A stretch of 64,000 nt of DNA from Photobacterium sp. TY1-4 (GCF_025398175.1 NZ_CP099734.1:1240001-1304000); one strand, 5' to 3'. Shown: positions 46,217 through 56,717, counted from the stretch's first letter. Notes: generated by a model not told the origin, from the sequence alone. Translations and numbers: made by a program.

Positions 46217-46378
46217 TCTACTAAGGAACAGTAGACTAGCCAAGCATAAACCCCTGTCTGAATCACGGCTTCATCAGCGGATTCAAGAAGAAATAGAATA
46301 AAACCATTTGCTGTTCGGTCTCTGGCCCTATTTGAAGTTACTGGTGCCGAACTGTCTTAACCTGAGAGGTGATTACAC

Positions 46379-47431
46379 GTGGAAGTACGTCACGATTGGA
46401 CAGTCGAGGAAGTACAAGCGCTATTCGACAAGCCGTTTATGGATCTGGTGTTTGAAGCCCAGCAAGTGCACCGCCAGCATCACGAGCCGAACAAAGTTCA
46501 GGTCAGCACCTTGCTGTCCATTAAGACCGGCGCCTGCCCGGAAGACTGTAAGTACTGCCCGCAAAGCGCCCATTACCGCACCGACGTCGAGCGTGAGCGT
46601 CTGCTGGAAGTAGAACGGGTGTTAGATGCCGCCGGGAAAGCCAAAGCCTCCGGCGCGACCCGCTTCTGTATGGGCGCCGCCTGGAAAAACCCGAAAGAGC
46701 GCGACATGCCGTACCTGCTGGAGATGGTCCGTGGCGTGAAGTCGATGGGGCTGGAAACCTGTATGACGCTGGGGATGATCACCGGCGATCAGGCCAACGA
46801 GCTGGCGGGTGCCGGTCTGGATTACTACAACCATAACCTCGATACCTCGCCGGAGTATTACGGCAACATCATCACCACCCGAACCTACCAGGATCGTTTG
46901 GATACGCTGGGCCATGTCCGTGATGCCGGGATGAAGATCTGCTCGGGCGGCATTATCGGCATGGGAGAAAGTGATCGTGACCGTGCCTCGCTGCTGGTGG
47001 AGCTGGCAAATCTGCCGACGCACCCGGAAAGTGTGCCGATCAACATGCTGGTCAAAGTCAAAGGCACGCCACTGGAAAAAGTTGATGATGTGGATCCGTT
47101 CGATTTCATCCGTATTATTGCCGTTGCCCGGATCATCATGCCGCAATCAGCCGTCCGTTTGTCGGCCGGCCGGGAAGATATGAACGAGCAAATGCAGGCG
47201 TTGTGCTTTATGGCTGGGGCCAACTCGGTGTTCTACGGCTGTAAGCTGCTGACCACGCCGAACCCGGGTGAAGACAAAGACATGCAGCTGTTTGCCAAAC
47301 TGGGCATTAACCGCCAGGAGCAGGCAGCCAAACCGGATGAAATTCAGGAGCAGGAGTTGCTTGGTCAGGTGGCACAGCGTGTCGCAGCCCGGCCGACGAA
47401 AGACGATCTGTTCTACGATGCCTCGCTTTAA
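46379..47431 (+). CDS. bioB: Biotin synthase BioB
   Basis: This 350-residue radical SAM enzyme inserts sulfur into dethiobiotin. The cluster motif is [10 protein letters not shown] (Cys53, 57, 60, the same numbers as E. coli). The start is GTG 46379 with GAGGTG 8 bases upstream. It is the first gene of bioBFCD and overlaps bioF by 14 bases. Confidence 0.97.
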   Translation: MEVRHDWTVEEVQALFDKPFMDLVFEAQQVHRQHHEPNKVQVSTLLSIKTGACPEDCKYCPQSAHYRTDVERERLLEVERVLDAAGKAKASGATRFCMGAAWKNPKERDMPYLLEMVRGVKSMGLETCMTLGMITGDQANELAGAGLDYYNHNLDTSPEYYGNIITTRTYQDRLDTLGHVRDAGMKICSGGIIGMGESDRDRASLLVELANLPTHPESVPINMLVKVKGTPLEKVDDVDPFDFIRIIAVARIIMPQSAVRLSAGREDMNEQMQALCFMAGANSVFYGCKLLTTPNPGEDKDMQLFAKLGINRQEQAAKPDEIQEQELLGQVAQRVAARPTKDDLFYDASL

Positions 47432-48575
47432 GCAACGTATCGATCAGGCGCTGGGTGAACGTCATGCCCAGGGCCTGTATCGGCAGCGGACTTGCCTTGC
47501 CCGCTCAGCATCCCAGACCCGGGGGCCAAACGGCGCCCTGGTCAATTTCTCTAGCAACGATTATCTGGGGCTGGCACAAGAGCCCGAACTCATTACTGCC
47601 TGGCAGGACGGGCTGTCGAAATACGGTGCCGGGAGCGGTGCTTCCCCTTTAGTGACCGGCTTTCAGGAACCGCACCGGGCGCTTGAAGCCCAACTGGCCG
47701 ACTGGCTGGGGTTTGAACGCGCGTTGCTGTTCAGCAGCGGTTTCAGTGCCAACCAAGCGCTGTTGTTTGCCTTGCTCCAGTCGGATGACCTCTTACTTCA
47801 GGACAAGCTGAACCATGCATCGCTGATGGAAGCCGGGAGCCTGTCACCGGCAACGATGCGGCGTTTTCCCCATAATGATACCCGGGCATTGCAGCGTCTG
47901 CTGACACGCTCTGATTCCGTGGCCGGGGACCGTTTGGTGATCACGGAAGGGGTGTTCAGCATGGACGGGGATCTGGCCCCGCTGGCTGAAATTCATACCC
48001 TGACTCAAGCACACCTAAGCTGGCTGGCCGTCGATGATGCGCACGGTTGCGGCGTGCTCGGGGAAGAAGGCCGGGGCAGTTGTGACTTCGCCGGGATCCA
48101 CCCGGATATTCTGATCGTGACGTTCGGCAAGGCGTTCGGGCTGCAGGGGGCGGCCATATTGTGCGATCAAGACACGGCTGAGTATCTGGTGCAGTTCGCG
48201 CGACATTTTATCTACTCCACGGCAATGCCACCGGCGCAGGCGTATGCGCTCGGCACCGCCTGCCAGTTGATCCGCCGGGATCAGTGGCGACGGGACAAGC
48301 TGGCAGAGCTGAGTGCGCTGCTCAGTAAGCAGGTTGATCCGGCCATTGCGCTGCAACCGACGCCAACCCCGATTAAGCCATTGATCATTGGCGACAGTGA
48401 GCGTGCTGTTGCCGTCTCGGCGGCCCTGCGGGAGCGGGGGATTTGGGTCAGCGCGATCCGACCACCGACGGTGCCTGCCAATACGGCGCGGCTGCGGATC
48501 ACATTGACCGCGGCGCACAGCCAGGCCGATGTTGTGGCCCTGGCCAATCATATCAATGAGGTGATTCATGACTAA
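47418..48575 (+). CDS. bioF: 8-amino-7-oxononanoate synthase BioF
   Basis: This 385-residue PLP enzyme condenses pimeloyl-ACP and alanine. The start ATG 47418 overlaps the bioB stop by 14 bases; the open frame runs further upstream inside bioB but is not used. PLP Lys lies in [13 protein letters not shown]. It overlaps bioC by 8 bases. Confidence 0.96.
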   Translation: MPRFKQRIDQALGERHAQGLYRQRTCLARSASQTRGPNGALVNFSSNDYLGLAQEPELITAWQDGLSKYGAGSGASPLVTGFQEPHRALEAQLADWLGFERALLFSSGFSANQALLFALLQSDDLLLQDKLNHASLMEAGSLSPATMRRFPHNDTRALQRLLTRSDSVAGDRLVITEGVFSMDGDLAPLAEIHTLTQAHLSWLAVDDAHGCGVLGEEGRGSCDFAGIHPDILIVTFGKAFGLQGAAILCDQDTAEYLVQFARHFIYSTAMPPAQAYALGTACQLIRRDQWRRDKLAELSALLSKQVDPAIALQPTPTPIKPLIIGDSERAVAVSAALRERGIWVSAIRPPTVPANTARLRITLTAAHSQADVVALANHINEVIHD

Positions 48576-49455
48576 CGGAATGAATGCGGTCACTCAGACG
48601 CTGAGCCCGGCTCAGCACTTAAACTCACAGCATCCAACCCCACAGCACCCCACCCCACAGTGCCCAGGCCCACAGCAGCCCCACGATAAACAGGCGATTG
48701 CCGAGGCCTTTGGTCGCGCTGCGGACCATTATGATCAGGCGGCGGCCTTTCAACGCCGGGTGGGGCATCATTTGCTCGATCAACTCCCGGTAGTCTGCGC
48801 GGCCGGGAGCAAGGCCCTGGATTTGGGCTGCGGTACCGGGTATTTCACCGAGCAGCTGCTGGCGCGCGGTTATCAGGTGTGCGCTGCTGATTTGTCGGTG
48901 CAGATGCTGGCCAAGGCCGAGCAACGCTGCGGTGCGCGGGCCCGTTATCTGGAGGCCGACGCGGAAGCCTTGCCGCTGGCCGACAATCAGTTTGATGTCG
49001 CTTTCAGCAGTCTGGCGCTGCAATGGTGTGACAATCTGGCAACGCCGCTCAAAGAGCTGAAGCGGGTGGTCCGGCCGGGTGGTGTGATTGCTTTTACTAC
49101 CCTGGTGGACGGCTCGTTGTATGAGTTGGCGAAGGCGTGGGAAGAGGTTGATGCACGTCAACATGTGAACCAGTTTCTGTCGCAAAAGGACATAAACCTT
49201 GCGCTGGCGCAAGTAGGGTGGGCGGCAGATCTCCTAGACTTTTTGCCTATCACCATGCATTACCAGACGGCAGTCGAGCTGATGAAAGATCTGAAAGGGA
49301 TCGGCGCGACACACTTACATCAGGCACGAAAATCAGGTCTCGCCGGGCGTCAAACCATTCGCGCCGTCGAGCGTGCTTACGATGCGTTTCGTGACAGCAG
49401 CGGACAGTTGCCGGCTACCTACCAAGTCTGTTTTGGAGTAATCACGAATGACTAA
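48568..49455 (+). CDS. bioC: Malonyl-ACP O-methyltransferase BioC with low-complexity N-terminus
   Basis: The 295-residue methyltransferase starts biotin precursor synthesis. SAM-binding motif [16 protein letters not shown] is clear. Unusual feature: residues about 17-38 are a His/Pro/Gln-rich insert with a 5-residue tandem (HPTPQ twice, then CPGPQ), coded by near-identical 15-base units at 48636-48675. It overlaps bioF by 8 and bioD by 8 bases. Confidence 0.92.
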   Translation: MTNGMNAVTQTLSPAQHLNSQHPTPQHPTPQCPGPQQPHDKQAIAEAFGRAADHYDQAAAFQRRVGHHLLDQLPVVCAAGSKALDLGCGTGYFTEQLLARGYQVCAADLSVQMLAKAEQRCGARARYLEADAEALPLADNQFDVAFSSLALQWCDNLATPLKELKRVVRPGGVIAFTTLVDGSLYELAKAWEEVDARQHVNQFLSQKDINLALAQVGWAADLLDFLPITMHYQTAVELMKDLKGIGATHLHQARKSGLAGRQTIRAVERAYDAFRDSSGQLPATYQVCFGVITND

Positions 49456-50140
49456 GGCTTTTTTCATTGCCGGAACGGATACCGATGTCGGCAAGACGGT
49501 TGCATCCCGGGCGATTTTACATGCAGCCGACAAGGCGAATATTCAAATCGCCGGATACAAACCGGTCGCTTCGGGAAGCCAGATCACTGAAGACGGGATC
49601 CGTAACTCCGATGCACTTTATTTGCAGCAAGCCTCCGTGGTGCCACTCACTTATGATGAAGTGAACCCCTATGCGTTCGAGGCGCCGATTTCACCACATC
49701 TGGCTTCTGAGCAGGAAAATCGGCCGATTGATTTTGCCGTTTTGTCTCAGGGGCTGGCACATCTGAAGGCCAAATCAGAGGTGGTGCTGGTGGAAGGTGC
49801 CGGGGGCTGGCGGGTGCCGGTCACCCACGACGTGTGCCTGTCGAGCTGGGTAAAACAGGAACAGTTACCCGTGGTGCTGGTGGTCGGTGTAAAGCTGGGT
49901 TGCTTGAGCCATGCCATGCTGACGGCAGAAGCGATTGAGCGTGATGGACTTGAGATGGTGGGTTGGGTCGCTAACCGAATTAATCCAGGCACAGAGCACT
50001 ACGCAGAAATTATTCAGATGCTGGAGCAGAAGCTGCCGGGGAAAAAGCTGGGTGAGATCCCGTACATGCCGGGGATCAAAAAGCGCAACCTGGCTGACTA
50101 TATCGATTTGGCGCCGCTGGGGCTGACTGTCGAGGCATAA
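49448..50140 (+). CDS. bioD: Dethiobiotin synthetase BioD
   Basis: This 230-residue ATP-dependent carboxylase closes the ureido ring of biotin. P-loop GTDTDVGKT (residues 9-17) and [11 protein letters not shown] are the family motifs. Start overlaps bioC by 8 bases. Last gene of the operon, followed by a terminator. Confidence 0.96.
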   Translation: MTKAFFIAGTDTDVGKTVASRAILHAADKANIQIAGYKPVASGSQITEDGIRNSDALYLQQASVVPLTYDEVNPYAFEAPISPHLASEQENRPIDFAVLSQGLAHLKAKSEVVLVEGAGGWRVPVTHDVCLSSWVKQEQLPVVLVVGVKLGCLSHAMLTAEAIERDGLEMVGWVANRINPGTEHYAEIIQMLEQKLPGKKLGEIPYMPGIKKRNLADYIDLAPLGLTVEA

Positions 50141-50176
50141 AGCCTGCCAGACGGTACGCAGAACCGCAAATACAGA

Positions 50177-50206
50177 AAAACCCTGCAGCGTATGTTGCAG
50201 GGTTTT
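50177..50206 (+). terminator. bioBFCD terminator
   Basis: AAAACCCTGCA ... TGCAGGGTTTT is a perfect 11-bp stem, 36 bases past the bioD stop, followed by a short T run on the plus strand. Confidence 0.9.
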
Positions 50207-50303
50207 GTCGTAAAAAAGGATGGTCATTGCTGTGCCGAACAGTGCGGGTTGTCGGTCGCACTATCGATTCACATCAGAACCCTTCAATTATCGTAATTGG
50301 GGG

Positions 50304-50981
50304 TCAGCGGGACTTGTTCATCAGGGCCGGCAGGCAATACCAGGCCGCAGCAAACGCAATCAGGCTATAGGCCAGCAGTTCAACCCCTTCCTCTGCCAGA
50401 TTTTTCACCGGGCGCATATAGGCATCCTGCATCAGCGCTTGCCACAGATCGCCCATGCCGAACAGGCGGGCAAACACCAGCAAAGTCGCCATCCCGGCCA
50501 GCATCAGGCCGAAGCTGCGGTGCTGGGCGTAATCGATCAGCGGCTTGCGGGTGACGGCTTTATGTCGCACCGCGAAGATGATGGCACTGGTTGCCAACAA
50601 CCAGGCCGGATATTTCCAGAAACCGTGGCTGATTTGATCAAACACCGCGTCGAGTTCACGGATCATCAGGATGTAGAAAAAGGCACTGGCTAACACGGCA
50701 AACCCACGTTGACTGGGGCGACGGATCGCCACGGCGGCAAATAAGCTGCCGGCCAGAAACAGGTAGGTTTCCTGAAGGTATTCAATCAATGAATTTTCAC
50801 CGGCGTAGGCATTGAGGTTAGCCACTTCCAGATGAATCACCACTGCTGATGCCGCCAGTAACAGGGCCAGGGTAAAGAACAGCGCTGCTGGCAGAATCAT
50901 CGGATTCATGGCTTGGGCCGGAATACGTCGACTCTGTGAAGGATCTGTATTAATCAAAGTAGATTGCATAGTACGTACCAT
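50304..50981 (-). CDS. Six-segment membrane protein, unknown
   Basis: The 225-residue protein has about six membrane segments (for example ILPAALFFTLALLLAASAVV, YPAWLLATSAIIFAV and SFGLMLAGMATLLVFARLFG). Acidic residues near segment ends (HGFWKYP; EEGVELL) are the only obvious polar landmarks. No family recognised. Starts at 50981 or at ATG 50969; neither has a strong ribosome-binding site. Confidence 0.65.
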   Translation of the reverse strand: MVRTMQSTLINTDPSQSRRIPAQAMNPMILPAALFFTLALLLAASAVVIHLEVANLNAYAGENSLIEYLQETYLFLAGSLFAAVAIRRPSQRGFAVLASAFFYILMIRELDAVFDQISHGFWKYPAWLLATSAIIFAVRHKAVTRKPLIDYAQHRSFGLMLAGMATLLVFARLFGMGDLWQALMQDAYMRPVKNLAEEGVELLAYSLIAFAAAWYCLPALMNKSR

Positions 50982-51147
50982 TTCGCTTGCCCGGAGGACA
51001 TCCTGGTCGCCTTGGGAGCAGATCGTATGACAAATGAATGGGGCGATTATGCTGAGCAGATGCTGAATGCGACCTGTACTGAAAGGGTGATGTCGATCCC
51101 ATTAATCAGGGTGATGAATGGCGGTTCTGTCATCACTTTGAAATAAA

Positions 51148-51171
51148 ACGCCCTCGCAAAAGCAAGGGCGT
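51148..51171 (-). terminator. Terminator of the 52-residue gene
   Basis: On the minus strand ACGCCCTTGC-TTTT-GCGAGGGCGT followed by TTTATTTC is a 10-bp stem with one mismatch, about 35 bases past the stop. Confidence 0.85.
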
Positions 51172-51206
51172 AAATCTCTCGATGATTACTGTGGGGCGCT
51201 ATGAAC

Positions 51207-51365
51207 TTAACTGTCCTGGGTGAGTTTCAGCAGCGCTTCGTGGGCATCTGACCGGGACGTCTTGGCTGCATCAATACCCAGCTCACGATGGGCTTCGTCA
51301 GTCGTCATCCCCAGATGACAGCGCAGGATATCAATCGCGACTTGGTAGTTCTGGTGATCGGCCAT
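51207..51365 (-). CDS. Small 52-residue protein
   Basis: ATG 51365 follows a strong GGAGG (51370-51374) at a 4-base distance; ATG 51368 is an alternative. The protein is MADHQNYQVAIDILRCHLGM then TTDEAHRELGIDAAKTSRSD and AHEALLKLTQDS. It is helical, with a pattern resembling the C-terminal ANTAR-type three-helix motif, but too short to be sure. A terminator follows. I do not recognise a family. Confidence 0.65.
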   Translation of the reverse strand: MADHQNYQVAIDILRCHLGMTTDEAHRELGIDAAKTSRSDAHEALLKLTQDS

Positions 51366-51698
51366 CATTCCTCCATGAAATTTGACAACGCTCTATGCAG
51401 TTCAAAAAGTATGCTTGTGACGATAGTAGAACGTCTGATAACTTGCAATAAGACTAAAGTCTATACCCGCGCTTGTTTGAGTCCGGTCACGGGGTGTCTG
51501 GGATCTCAGGTGCCTGCGTCTGGATTTCTATTGGGTCGGGCACCCGCTCTCAACGATCAGTGCCCTTACGAAACGTAACAATTTCCTTCTTTCCCTTGTA
51601 ATTACTTTGAACGACCATACTATTAATAATTCTTGTAAGGTGTTCCCTTATATCGCTGAACAACAGCTCTTTCTGATAGATTGGAGATAATTAAAAAT
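51366..51698. other. Intergenic region upstream of htpX
   Basis: About 330 bases with no gene supported; a 96-codon plus frame (51288-51578) antisense to the 52-residue gene has no support. The AT-rich end should hold the htpX promoter. Confidence 0.4.
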
Positions 51699-52577
51699 AT
51701 GAAGCGCATTGCATTATTCTTGGCAACAAACCTTGCCGTGATGCTGGTCTTCAGTGTTGTCCTGAACGTGATTTATGCTTTCACCGGTCTGCAGCCAGGC
51801 AGCCTGAATGGTTTGCTGGTGATGGCAGTGCTGTTCGGGTTTGGTGGTTCGTTGATTTCCCTGTTCTTGTCGAAGTCGATGGCGTTGCGTTCTGTCGGCG
51901 GGATGGTGATTGAACATCCGCGCAATGAAACGGAGCACTGGCTGATGGAAACCGTGTCTCGTCAGGCACAACAGTCAGGGATCGGCATGCCGACGGTTGC
52001 GATTTACGATTCGGCAGATATCAACGCATTCGCGACGGGCGCCAAGCGGGATGACTCACTGGTCGCTGTGTCGACTGGCCTGCTGCACAGCATGACCCGG
52101 GATGAAGCGGAAGCGGTTCTGGCGCACGAAGTCAGCCACATTGCCAACGGTGACATGATCACCATGACCCTGATGCAAGGGGTGGTGAATACCTTCGTGA
52201 TCTTTATCTCTCGTTTGGTTGCCGGTGCGATCAGCGGCGTGAATGACGAGGAAGGTGAAGGCGAAGGCGGCAGCTTCCTGGCTTATTTTGTGGTCTCGAC
52301 CATCCTGGAAATTCTGTTTGGTTTCCTAGCGAGCATCCTGACCATGTGGTTCAGCCGTCATCGTGAATTCCGCGCGGATGCCGGTTCGGCGAAACTGGTT
52401 GGCCGCGACAAGATGATTGCCGCGCTGGAGCGCCTGAAAGTGAGCCACGAATCGCAACTGGAAGGTTCGATGATGGCGTTCGGCATCAACGGCAAGAAAT
52501 CGCTGTCTGAGCTGTTCATGTCGCACCCACCGCTGGAAAAACGCATTGACGCCCTGCGTCGTGGTGAATACAAGTAA
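51699..52577 (+). CDS. htpX: Membrane protease HtpX
   Basis: This 292-residue zinc metalloprotease of the inner membrane degrades misfolded membrane proteins. Zinc motif HEVSH (residues 143-147) with a later Glu ([13 protein letters not shown]) is clear. Two membrane segments precede it at the N-terminus and two follow. ATG 51699 has GGAG about 12 bases upstream. The usual family length is about 290. Confidence 0.96.
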   Translation: MKRIALFLATNLAVMLVFSVVLNVIYAFTGLQPGSLNGLLVMAVLFGFGGSLISLFLSKSMALRSVGGMVIEHPRNETEHWLMETVSRQAQQSGIGMPTVAIYDSADINAFATGAKRDDSLVAVSTGLLHSMTRDEAEAVLAHEVSHIANGDMITMTLMQGVVNTFVIFISRLVAGAISGVNDEEGEGEGGSFLAYFVVSTILEILFGFLASILTMWFSRHREFRADAGSAKLVGRDKMIAALERLKVSHESQLEGSMMAFGINGKKSLSELFMSHPPLEKRIDALRRGEYK

Positions 52578-52600
52578 TTCAGCCTGATATGCTGATGATG

Positions 52601-52640
52601 AAGGCCCTCTGACCCAATCGGTCAGGGGGCTTTATTTTTT
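52601..52640 (+). terminator. htpX terminator
   Basis: A stem AGGCCCTCTGACC ... GGTCAGGGGGCTT with two mismatches is followed by a long T tract, 23 bases past the stop. Confidence 0.9.
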
Positions 52641-52644
52641 CTAG

Positions 52645-52690
52645 ACCTGAGAGGTGGTTTTTGGACCTGAGACGTGGTTTTCGGGCCTGA
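52645..52690. repeat. 20-bp tandem repeat after htpX
   Basis: Units ACCTGAGAGGTGGTTTTTGG and ACCTGAGACGTGGTTTTCGG (52645-52684) are followed by a partial third unit GCCTGA. Non-coding and close to the end of a minus-strand gene. Confidence 0.8.
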
Positions 52691-52751
52691 TACGTGAACC
52701 CGAAAAGCGTTACTGAAATGGAAAAGCTTCTGGAAGGAAAGGATCTTCCGG

Positions 52752-53939
52752 TTATCCGGCAGGCGCAAGGCGATACAGGTTGCCGCTGTCGGTGGCAAAG
52801 TAAATCCAGCCCTCGGGGCTTTGCAATAGGGCCCGGATGCGCTCATTTAACGCCCCGACCAAGCGCTCGGTTTCTTGCGTCTTCCCTTCTGCGCTGACCG
52901 CGATCCGGTTGATATGCTGGAGTTTCAGCGCCCCGGCAAACAGGTTCCCGCGCCATTTCGGAAATGCCTCGCCGGTGTAGAGCAGCAAGCTTCCCGGCGC
53001 AATAGACGGCACATAGACGGTCCGCGGCGACTCAATTCCGGGCTTCTCCTCAGCTTCCCCGACATCCAACGGTCCCCAGTATTCCTTGCCGTGCGAGGTC
53101 ACCGGCCAGCCGTAATTACGCCCCTTCAGGATCAGGTTGATCTCATCACCGCCACGCGGTCCGTGCTCGATGGCCCACAGGCGCTGGTGCTCGGGATCGT
53201 AGGCCAGTCCCTGCGGATTCCGGTGGCCGTAACTCCAGATTTCGGGGTGGGCCGGGGACTGATTGACAAAGGGATTACTGCCGGGCACGGAGCCATCGAG
53301 ATTCAGCCGGAGGATGCTACCGGCATGGGTCGTCAGATCCTGGCCGTTCGGCCGCTCCCCGCGATCGCCGACCGAAAAAAACACATGTCCCTGCTGATCA
53401 AACGCAATCCGGCTGCCGAAGTGGCGACTGGTCGAAGTGGCAGAGTCGGTCACCAGCAGATCCTGCCAGTTGGTGAGGCTGTTTTGCGTCAGGCGGGCTC
53501 TGGCCAGCGTGGTCACGGCGCCATCCTGGGTAGGTTTACTGTAGGTAAAATACAGCCAGGGTTGGTGGCCGATCGACAGGGAATCCGGACTGATCGCAAC
53601 ATCCAGCAGTCCCCCCTGGCCCCGATCGGCGACTTCAGGTAGCCCGCTGAGCCGGGTGAGTTGTCCGGTCTTGAGGTCGAGCTTTATTGCGGTTCCGGGG
53701 CGCTGGGTGATGATTAACTGCGCTGGTGCGATCCAGGCCATGCCCCAGGGGGAACCCAGGCCGCCCGTGACTTTGGTGACCTCCCAGCGCTGACCTTCAC
53801 TGACGCCTTGCAGAACCGGTGCAGCAACACTCTGCAGCGGGATCAGGAGTAGGATCAACCAAGCGATGAGGTGCATTTTCCTCTGAGGTTGAGCCAAGGC
53901 TTTCTCTCGGACCCAAGTCCGAATCCAGTTGATATTCAT
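52752..53939 (-). CDS. PQQ-dependent sugar dehydrogenase (YliI/Asd family)
   Basis: The 395-residue protein has a long signal peptide region (LIAWLILLLIPLQSVAA) and a beta-propeller of the soluble glucose/sorbosone dehydrogenase type. Landmarks are GSPWGMAWI, SYGHRNPQGLAYD and EHGPRGGDEINLI. It oxidises sugars in the periplasm with PQQ. ATG 53939 has AAGGAAGG upstream; ATG 53876 (MHLIAWL) is an alternative start. It is monocistronic. Confidence 0.87.
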   Translation of the reverse strand: MNINWIRTWVREKALAQPQRKMHLIAWLILLLIPLQSVAAPVLQGVSEGQRWEVTKVTGGLGSPWGMAWIAPAQLIITQRPGTAIKLDLKTGQLTRLSGLPEVADRGQGGLLDVAISPDSLSIGHQPWLYFTYSKPTQDGAVTTLARARLTQNSLTNWQDLLVTDSATSTSRHFGSRIAFDQQGHVFFSVGDRGERPNGQDLTTHAGSILRLNLDGSVPGSNPFVNQSPAHPEIWSYGHRNPQGLAYDPEHQRLWAIEHGPRGGDEINLILKGRNYGWPVTSHGKEYWGPLDVGEAEEKPGIESPRTVYVPSIAPGSLLLYTGEAFPKWRGNLFAGALKLQHINRIAVSAEGKTQETERLVGALNERIRALLQSPEGWIYFATDSGNLYRLAPAG

Positions 53940-54035
53940 GGTGACCTTCCTTTGGCGGTGCAGGGGATTGACGGTTCACGGTGTTGTTTAAGCCTAACAT
54001 CAATGCTGCGTCTGTGGTGATCTTGCTTGTGGTGA

Positions 54036-55451
54036 TCATGTCGGCTGGAGATGCGTTGCGATGATGTCAGCCAAACTGCGAAGTCCGTCATGCCAGCGTG
54101 GTGTTTCTGCAAATGAAGCAAAACTCAGGCGCAGGCAGTGTTGATAATGCGGTTGGGTGCTGAACATGCTGCCGGGCAGAATGCTGATATCCCGTGCCAG
54201 AGCCTGCTGATAAAGCACTTCACTATCTGCGTGCTCGGGCAGGGCGAGCCAGCACAGAAACCCGCCTTCGGGCTGGCTGAGCTGATACTGACCTCGTAGC
54301 CAGGGATAGTGGTCGAGCGATTCACACAACATCTGGGCAAATTGGCGCTGTTTTCGGGCGTAGCTGCGACGAATTTTGCTTAAATGCTGGCGATACTTGC
54401 CGCTACTGAGAAAGGCCCCGACGGCGGATTGCATCAGGTTCAGGCTCCCCATGTTATCGGTCATCAGTCGCTTTTCGATCACCGGCTGGTATTTCCCGGC
54501 AATCACCCAGCCGATCCGCAATCGTGAATCCAGGGTTTTGGACAGCGAGTTACAATAGATCACCCGATCCCTGTCATCCAGCGCTTTGAGCGGGGGCGGG
54601 CGACGCCCGTAGGCCAGATCGCCGAACACGTCGTCTTCGATGATCGGGATTTCACCGGTCATGGCGAGAAACTGACGGCGATCCGGCTCTGACATCAGAT
54701 ACCCGGTCGGGTTATTGAAACTGGGGTTGAGGATGATGGCGGTCACCGGCCAGCTCTCGAGTGCCTGCGCCAAGGCCGGAAGATCAATCCCGTGGCTGGG
54801 GCTGGCCGGGATTTCAATCACCTGTAATCCCAGCGATTCGAGCAACAGCAGGTTGCCGAAGTAACAGGGCGATTCGACCAGCACAATATCGCCCGGCCGG
54901 GTCAGGGCTTGCAAACCGAGGCTGATCGCCTGTTGGGCGCCGTGGGTGATTAACAAATCTTGTGCTGAAGTGGTGATCCCCAGTTCCTGATTGATATACA
55001 CCAGCTGGCGCAGCAGGACTTCATTGCCGGGCGGTAATTGGTAATGGCTGGGAATATGGGTTTGATAGCGGCTGTGGCGGCCGATTTCGGCATACAGGCT
55101 GCGGATGGCCGGAAAGTGGGTATCCGGATGGGCCGATCCGGTCGGCAGCACCTGGCGGCTCGGTGGCAGGCTCATGATGTCTTTGCTCAGCGTCATCAAA
55201 TCAACATAGCTCGGCTTGGGTTGCACGGCGTGGGCGACGGTTGGTTGGGCAATGACATAGCCGGAGCGGGGGAGCGCTTCAATGCGCTGGTTGGCTTCCA
55301 ACTGTTGATAGGCACGGATCACGGTATTTTTGCTGATCCCGAGCTGGGTACTCAGCGCGCGGATCGACGGCAGTTTGTCTCCGGGCAGGTAGCTTTGCTT
55401 GTCGATCCGCTGGTTGATCAAATCAATCACATCCTGGTACTTCTTGGTCAA
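54036..55451 (-). CDS. MocR-family regulator (GntR HTH + aminotransferase domain)
   Basis: The 471-residue protein has an N-terminal GntR winged helix (GDKLPSIRALSTQLGISKNT) and a C-terminal type I aminotransferase domain with PLP Lys in NSLSKTLDSRLRIGWV. MocR regulators typically control pyridoxal, GABA, taurine or amino-acid export genes. It is divergent from the EamA exporter next door (63 bases between), which is its likely target. Confidence 0.9.
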   Translation of the reverse strand: MTKKYQDVIDLINQRIDKQSYLPGDKLPSIRALSTQLGISKNTVIRAYQQLEANQRIEALPRSGYVIAQPTVAHAVQPKPSYVDLMTLSKDIMSLPPSRQVLPTGSAHPDTHFPAIRSLYAEIGRHSRYQTHIPSHYQLPPGNEVLLRQLVYINQELGITTSAQDLLITHGAQQAISLGLQALTRPGDIVLVESPCYFGNLLLLESLGLQVIEIPASPSHGIDLPALAQALESWPVTAIILNPSFNNPTGYLMSEPDRRQFLAMTGEIPIIEDDVFGDLAYGRRPPPLKALDDRDRVIYCNSLSKTLDSRLRIGWVIAGKYQPVIEKRLMTDNMGSLNLMQSAVGAFLSSGKYRQHLSKIRRSYARKQRQFAQMLCESLDHYPWLRGQYQLSQPEGGFLCWLALPEHADSEVLYQQALARDISILPGSMFSTQPHYQHCLRLSFASFAETPRWHDGLRSLADIIATHLQPT

Positions 55452-55564
55452 AACCGGCTCCTTGCACTCATCTGTACCCTAAAAACTAGTCCAAACTGTC
55501 TCTATTTAATTGTTTGTACCTCATTAAAGTCATGTCTTACAAATCAATTTCACGGAAGCAGGTT

Positions 55565-56467
55565 ATGGCGACGCGTTTTATTCCATTTATTTTTGTCATC
55601 TTGTGGAGCTCCGGGTTTATCGGTGCCCGGTATGGCTTACCGTATGCGGAGCCGGCCACTTTTCTTGAGCTGAGAATGCTGGCCAACATCGCGATGTTCC
55701 TGATCCTGGCTGCGGTGTTAAGGGCCCGGTTACCGACCGGTAAAGCGCTGGGTCATTCGATGGTCGCTGGCTTGTTGATCCACGGTTTTTACCTGGGCGG
55801 GACGTATCAGGCCATTTCATTGGGGATGCCCGCTGGGTTGTGTTCGCTGTTGGTCGGGCTGCAGCCCATTATCACCGCTGTCCTGATGGTCGGTATCTAT
55901 AAAACGCAGATGAGGCTGATGCAGTGGCTCGGGCTAGCATTGGGTTTTATCGGCATCAGCCTGGTCCTGCAAGGGAATATGGTGTGGCAACAGGAAGGGC
56001 ACCGTGAAGCGGCGTATGTGTTTACTCTGTTCGCCTTGCTCGGGATCACGCTGGGCACCTTGTATCAAAAGCGTTTCTGTCAGGGCGTCGACCTCATTGG
56101 CGGGGCGGTATGGCAATATGTGGCGGCAGCCCTGTTGTTTGCGCCGGTCGCGCTGTTGACCGAGAGCCGGGTGGTGCAATGGACGCCTGAATTTATCTTC
56201 GCTCTGGTCTGGCTGGTGGTCGTACTGTCCGGGGTCGCCATTTTGCTGCTGTTGTATATGGTGAAACATGGCGAGTCGGCCAAAGTTGCCTCAACGTTTT
56301 ACCTGGCCCCCCCGATGACTGCATTTCAGGCCTGGCTGATGTTCGATGAGTCGTTTGACCAGATAGGCGCAGTGGGTTTCCTGCTGGCAGCGATTGCTGT
56401 GTATCTGGTCATCCGGCAGCCGAAAAAGTCAGCACAGTCGATGCCTGAGCTGCAAACACAGCGTTAA
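55565..56467 (+). CDS. EamA-family (DMT superfamily) transporter
   Basis: The protein has 300 residues from ATG 55565, with GGAAG 6-10 bases upstream; the frame is open to 55514. About 10 membrane segments with the typical start FIPFIFVILWSSGFIGARYG. Likely an amino-acid or metabolite exporter, probably controlled by the divergent MocR regulator. Confidence 0.9.
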   Translation: MATRFIPFIFVILWSSGFIGARYGLPYAEPATFLELRMLANIAMFLILAAVLRARLPTGKALGHSMVAGLLIHGFYLGGTYQAISLGMPAGLCSLLVGLQPIITAVLMVGIYKTQMRLMQWLGLALGFIGISLVLQGNMVWQQEGHREAAYVFTLFALLGITLGTLYQKRFCQGVDLIGGAVWQYVAAALLFAPVALLTESRVVQWTPEFIFALVWLVVVLSGVAILLLLYMVKHGESAKVASTFYLAPPMTAFQAWLMFDESFDQIGAVGFLLAAIAVYLVIRQPKKSAQSMPELQTQR

Positions 56468-56546
56468 TAATTGGGTGGAAATTGAGGCTAAGTTACCAAG
56501 TCGCGCCCGATTTGCCGGAGAACTGAGCACTTGGTCACTTAGGGTA

Positions 56547-56575
56547 TTTACAGCCCGAACCGGGCTGTGTATCAT
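56547..56575 (+). promoter_or_regulatory. tRNA-Ser promoter
   Basis: TTTACA (56547-56552), 17 bases, TATCAT (56570-56575), then a GC-rich discriminator GCGCC. This is a classic stable-RNA promoter, with the start expected about 7 bases before the tRNA. Confidence 0.85.
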
Positions 56576-56588
56576 GCGCCTCACTTAC

Positions 56589-56679
56589 GGAGAGATGGCT
56601 GAGTGGTTGAAAGCACCGGTCTTGAAAACCGGCATACGTTTATAGCGTATCTAGGGTTCAAATCCCTATCTCTCCGCCA
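56589..56679 (+). tRNA. tRNA-Ser (anticodon UGA)
   Basis: The 91-base class II tRNA has acceptor stem GGAGAGA / TCTCTCC, anticodon TGA at 56623-56625, a long variable arm (CATACG TTTA TAGCGTATC region), the T-loop GGTTCAAATCC and an encoded CCA. Its 3' end is repeated twice downstream. Confidence 0.97.
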
Positions 56680-56685
56680 CATTCG

Positions 56686-56717
56686 AAAAAACCGCTGATA
56701 ATTCAGCGGTTTTTTTA
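56686..56717 (+). terminator. tRNA-Ser terminator
   Basis: AACCGCTGA-TAAT-TCAGCGGTT followed by a long T run, directly after the tRNA 3' end. Confidence 0.92.
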
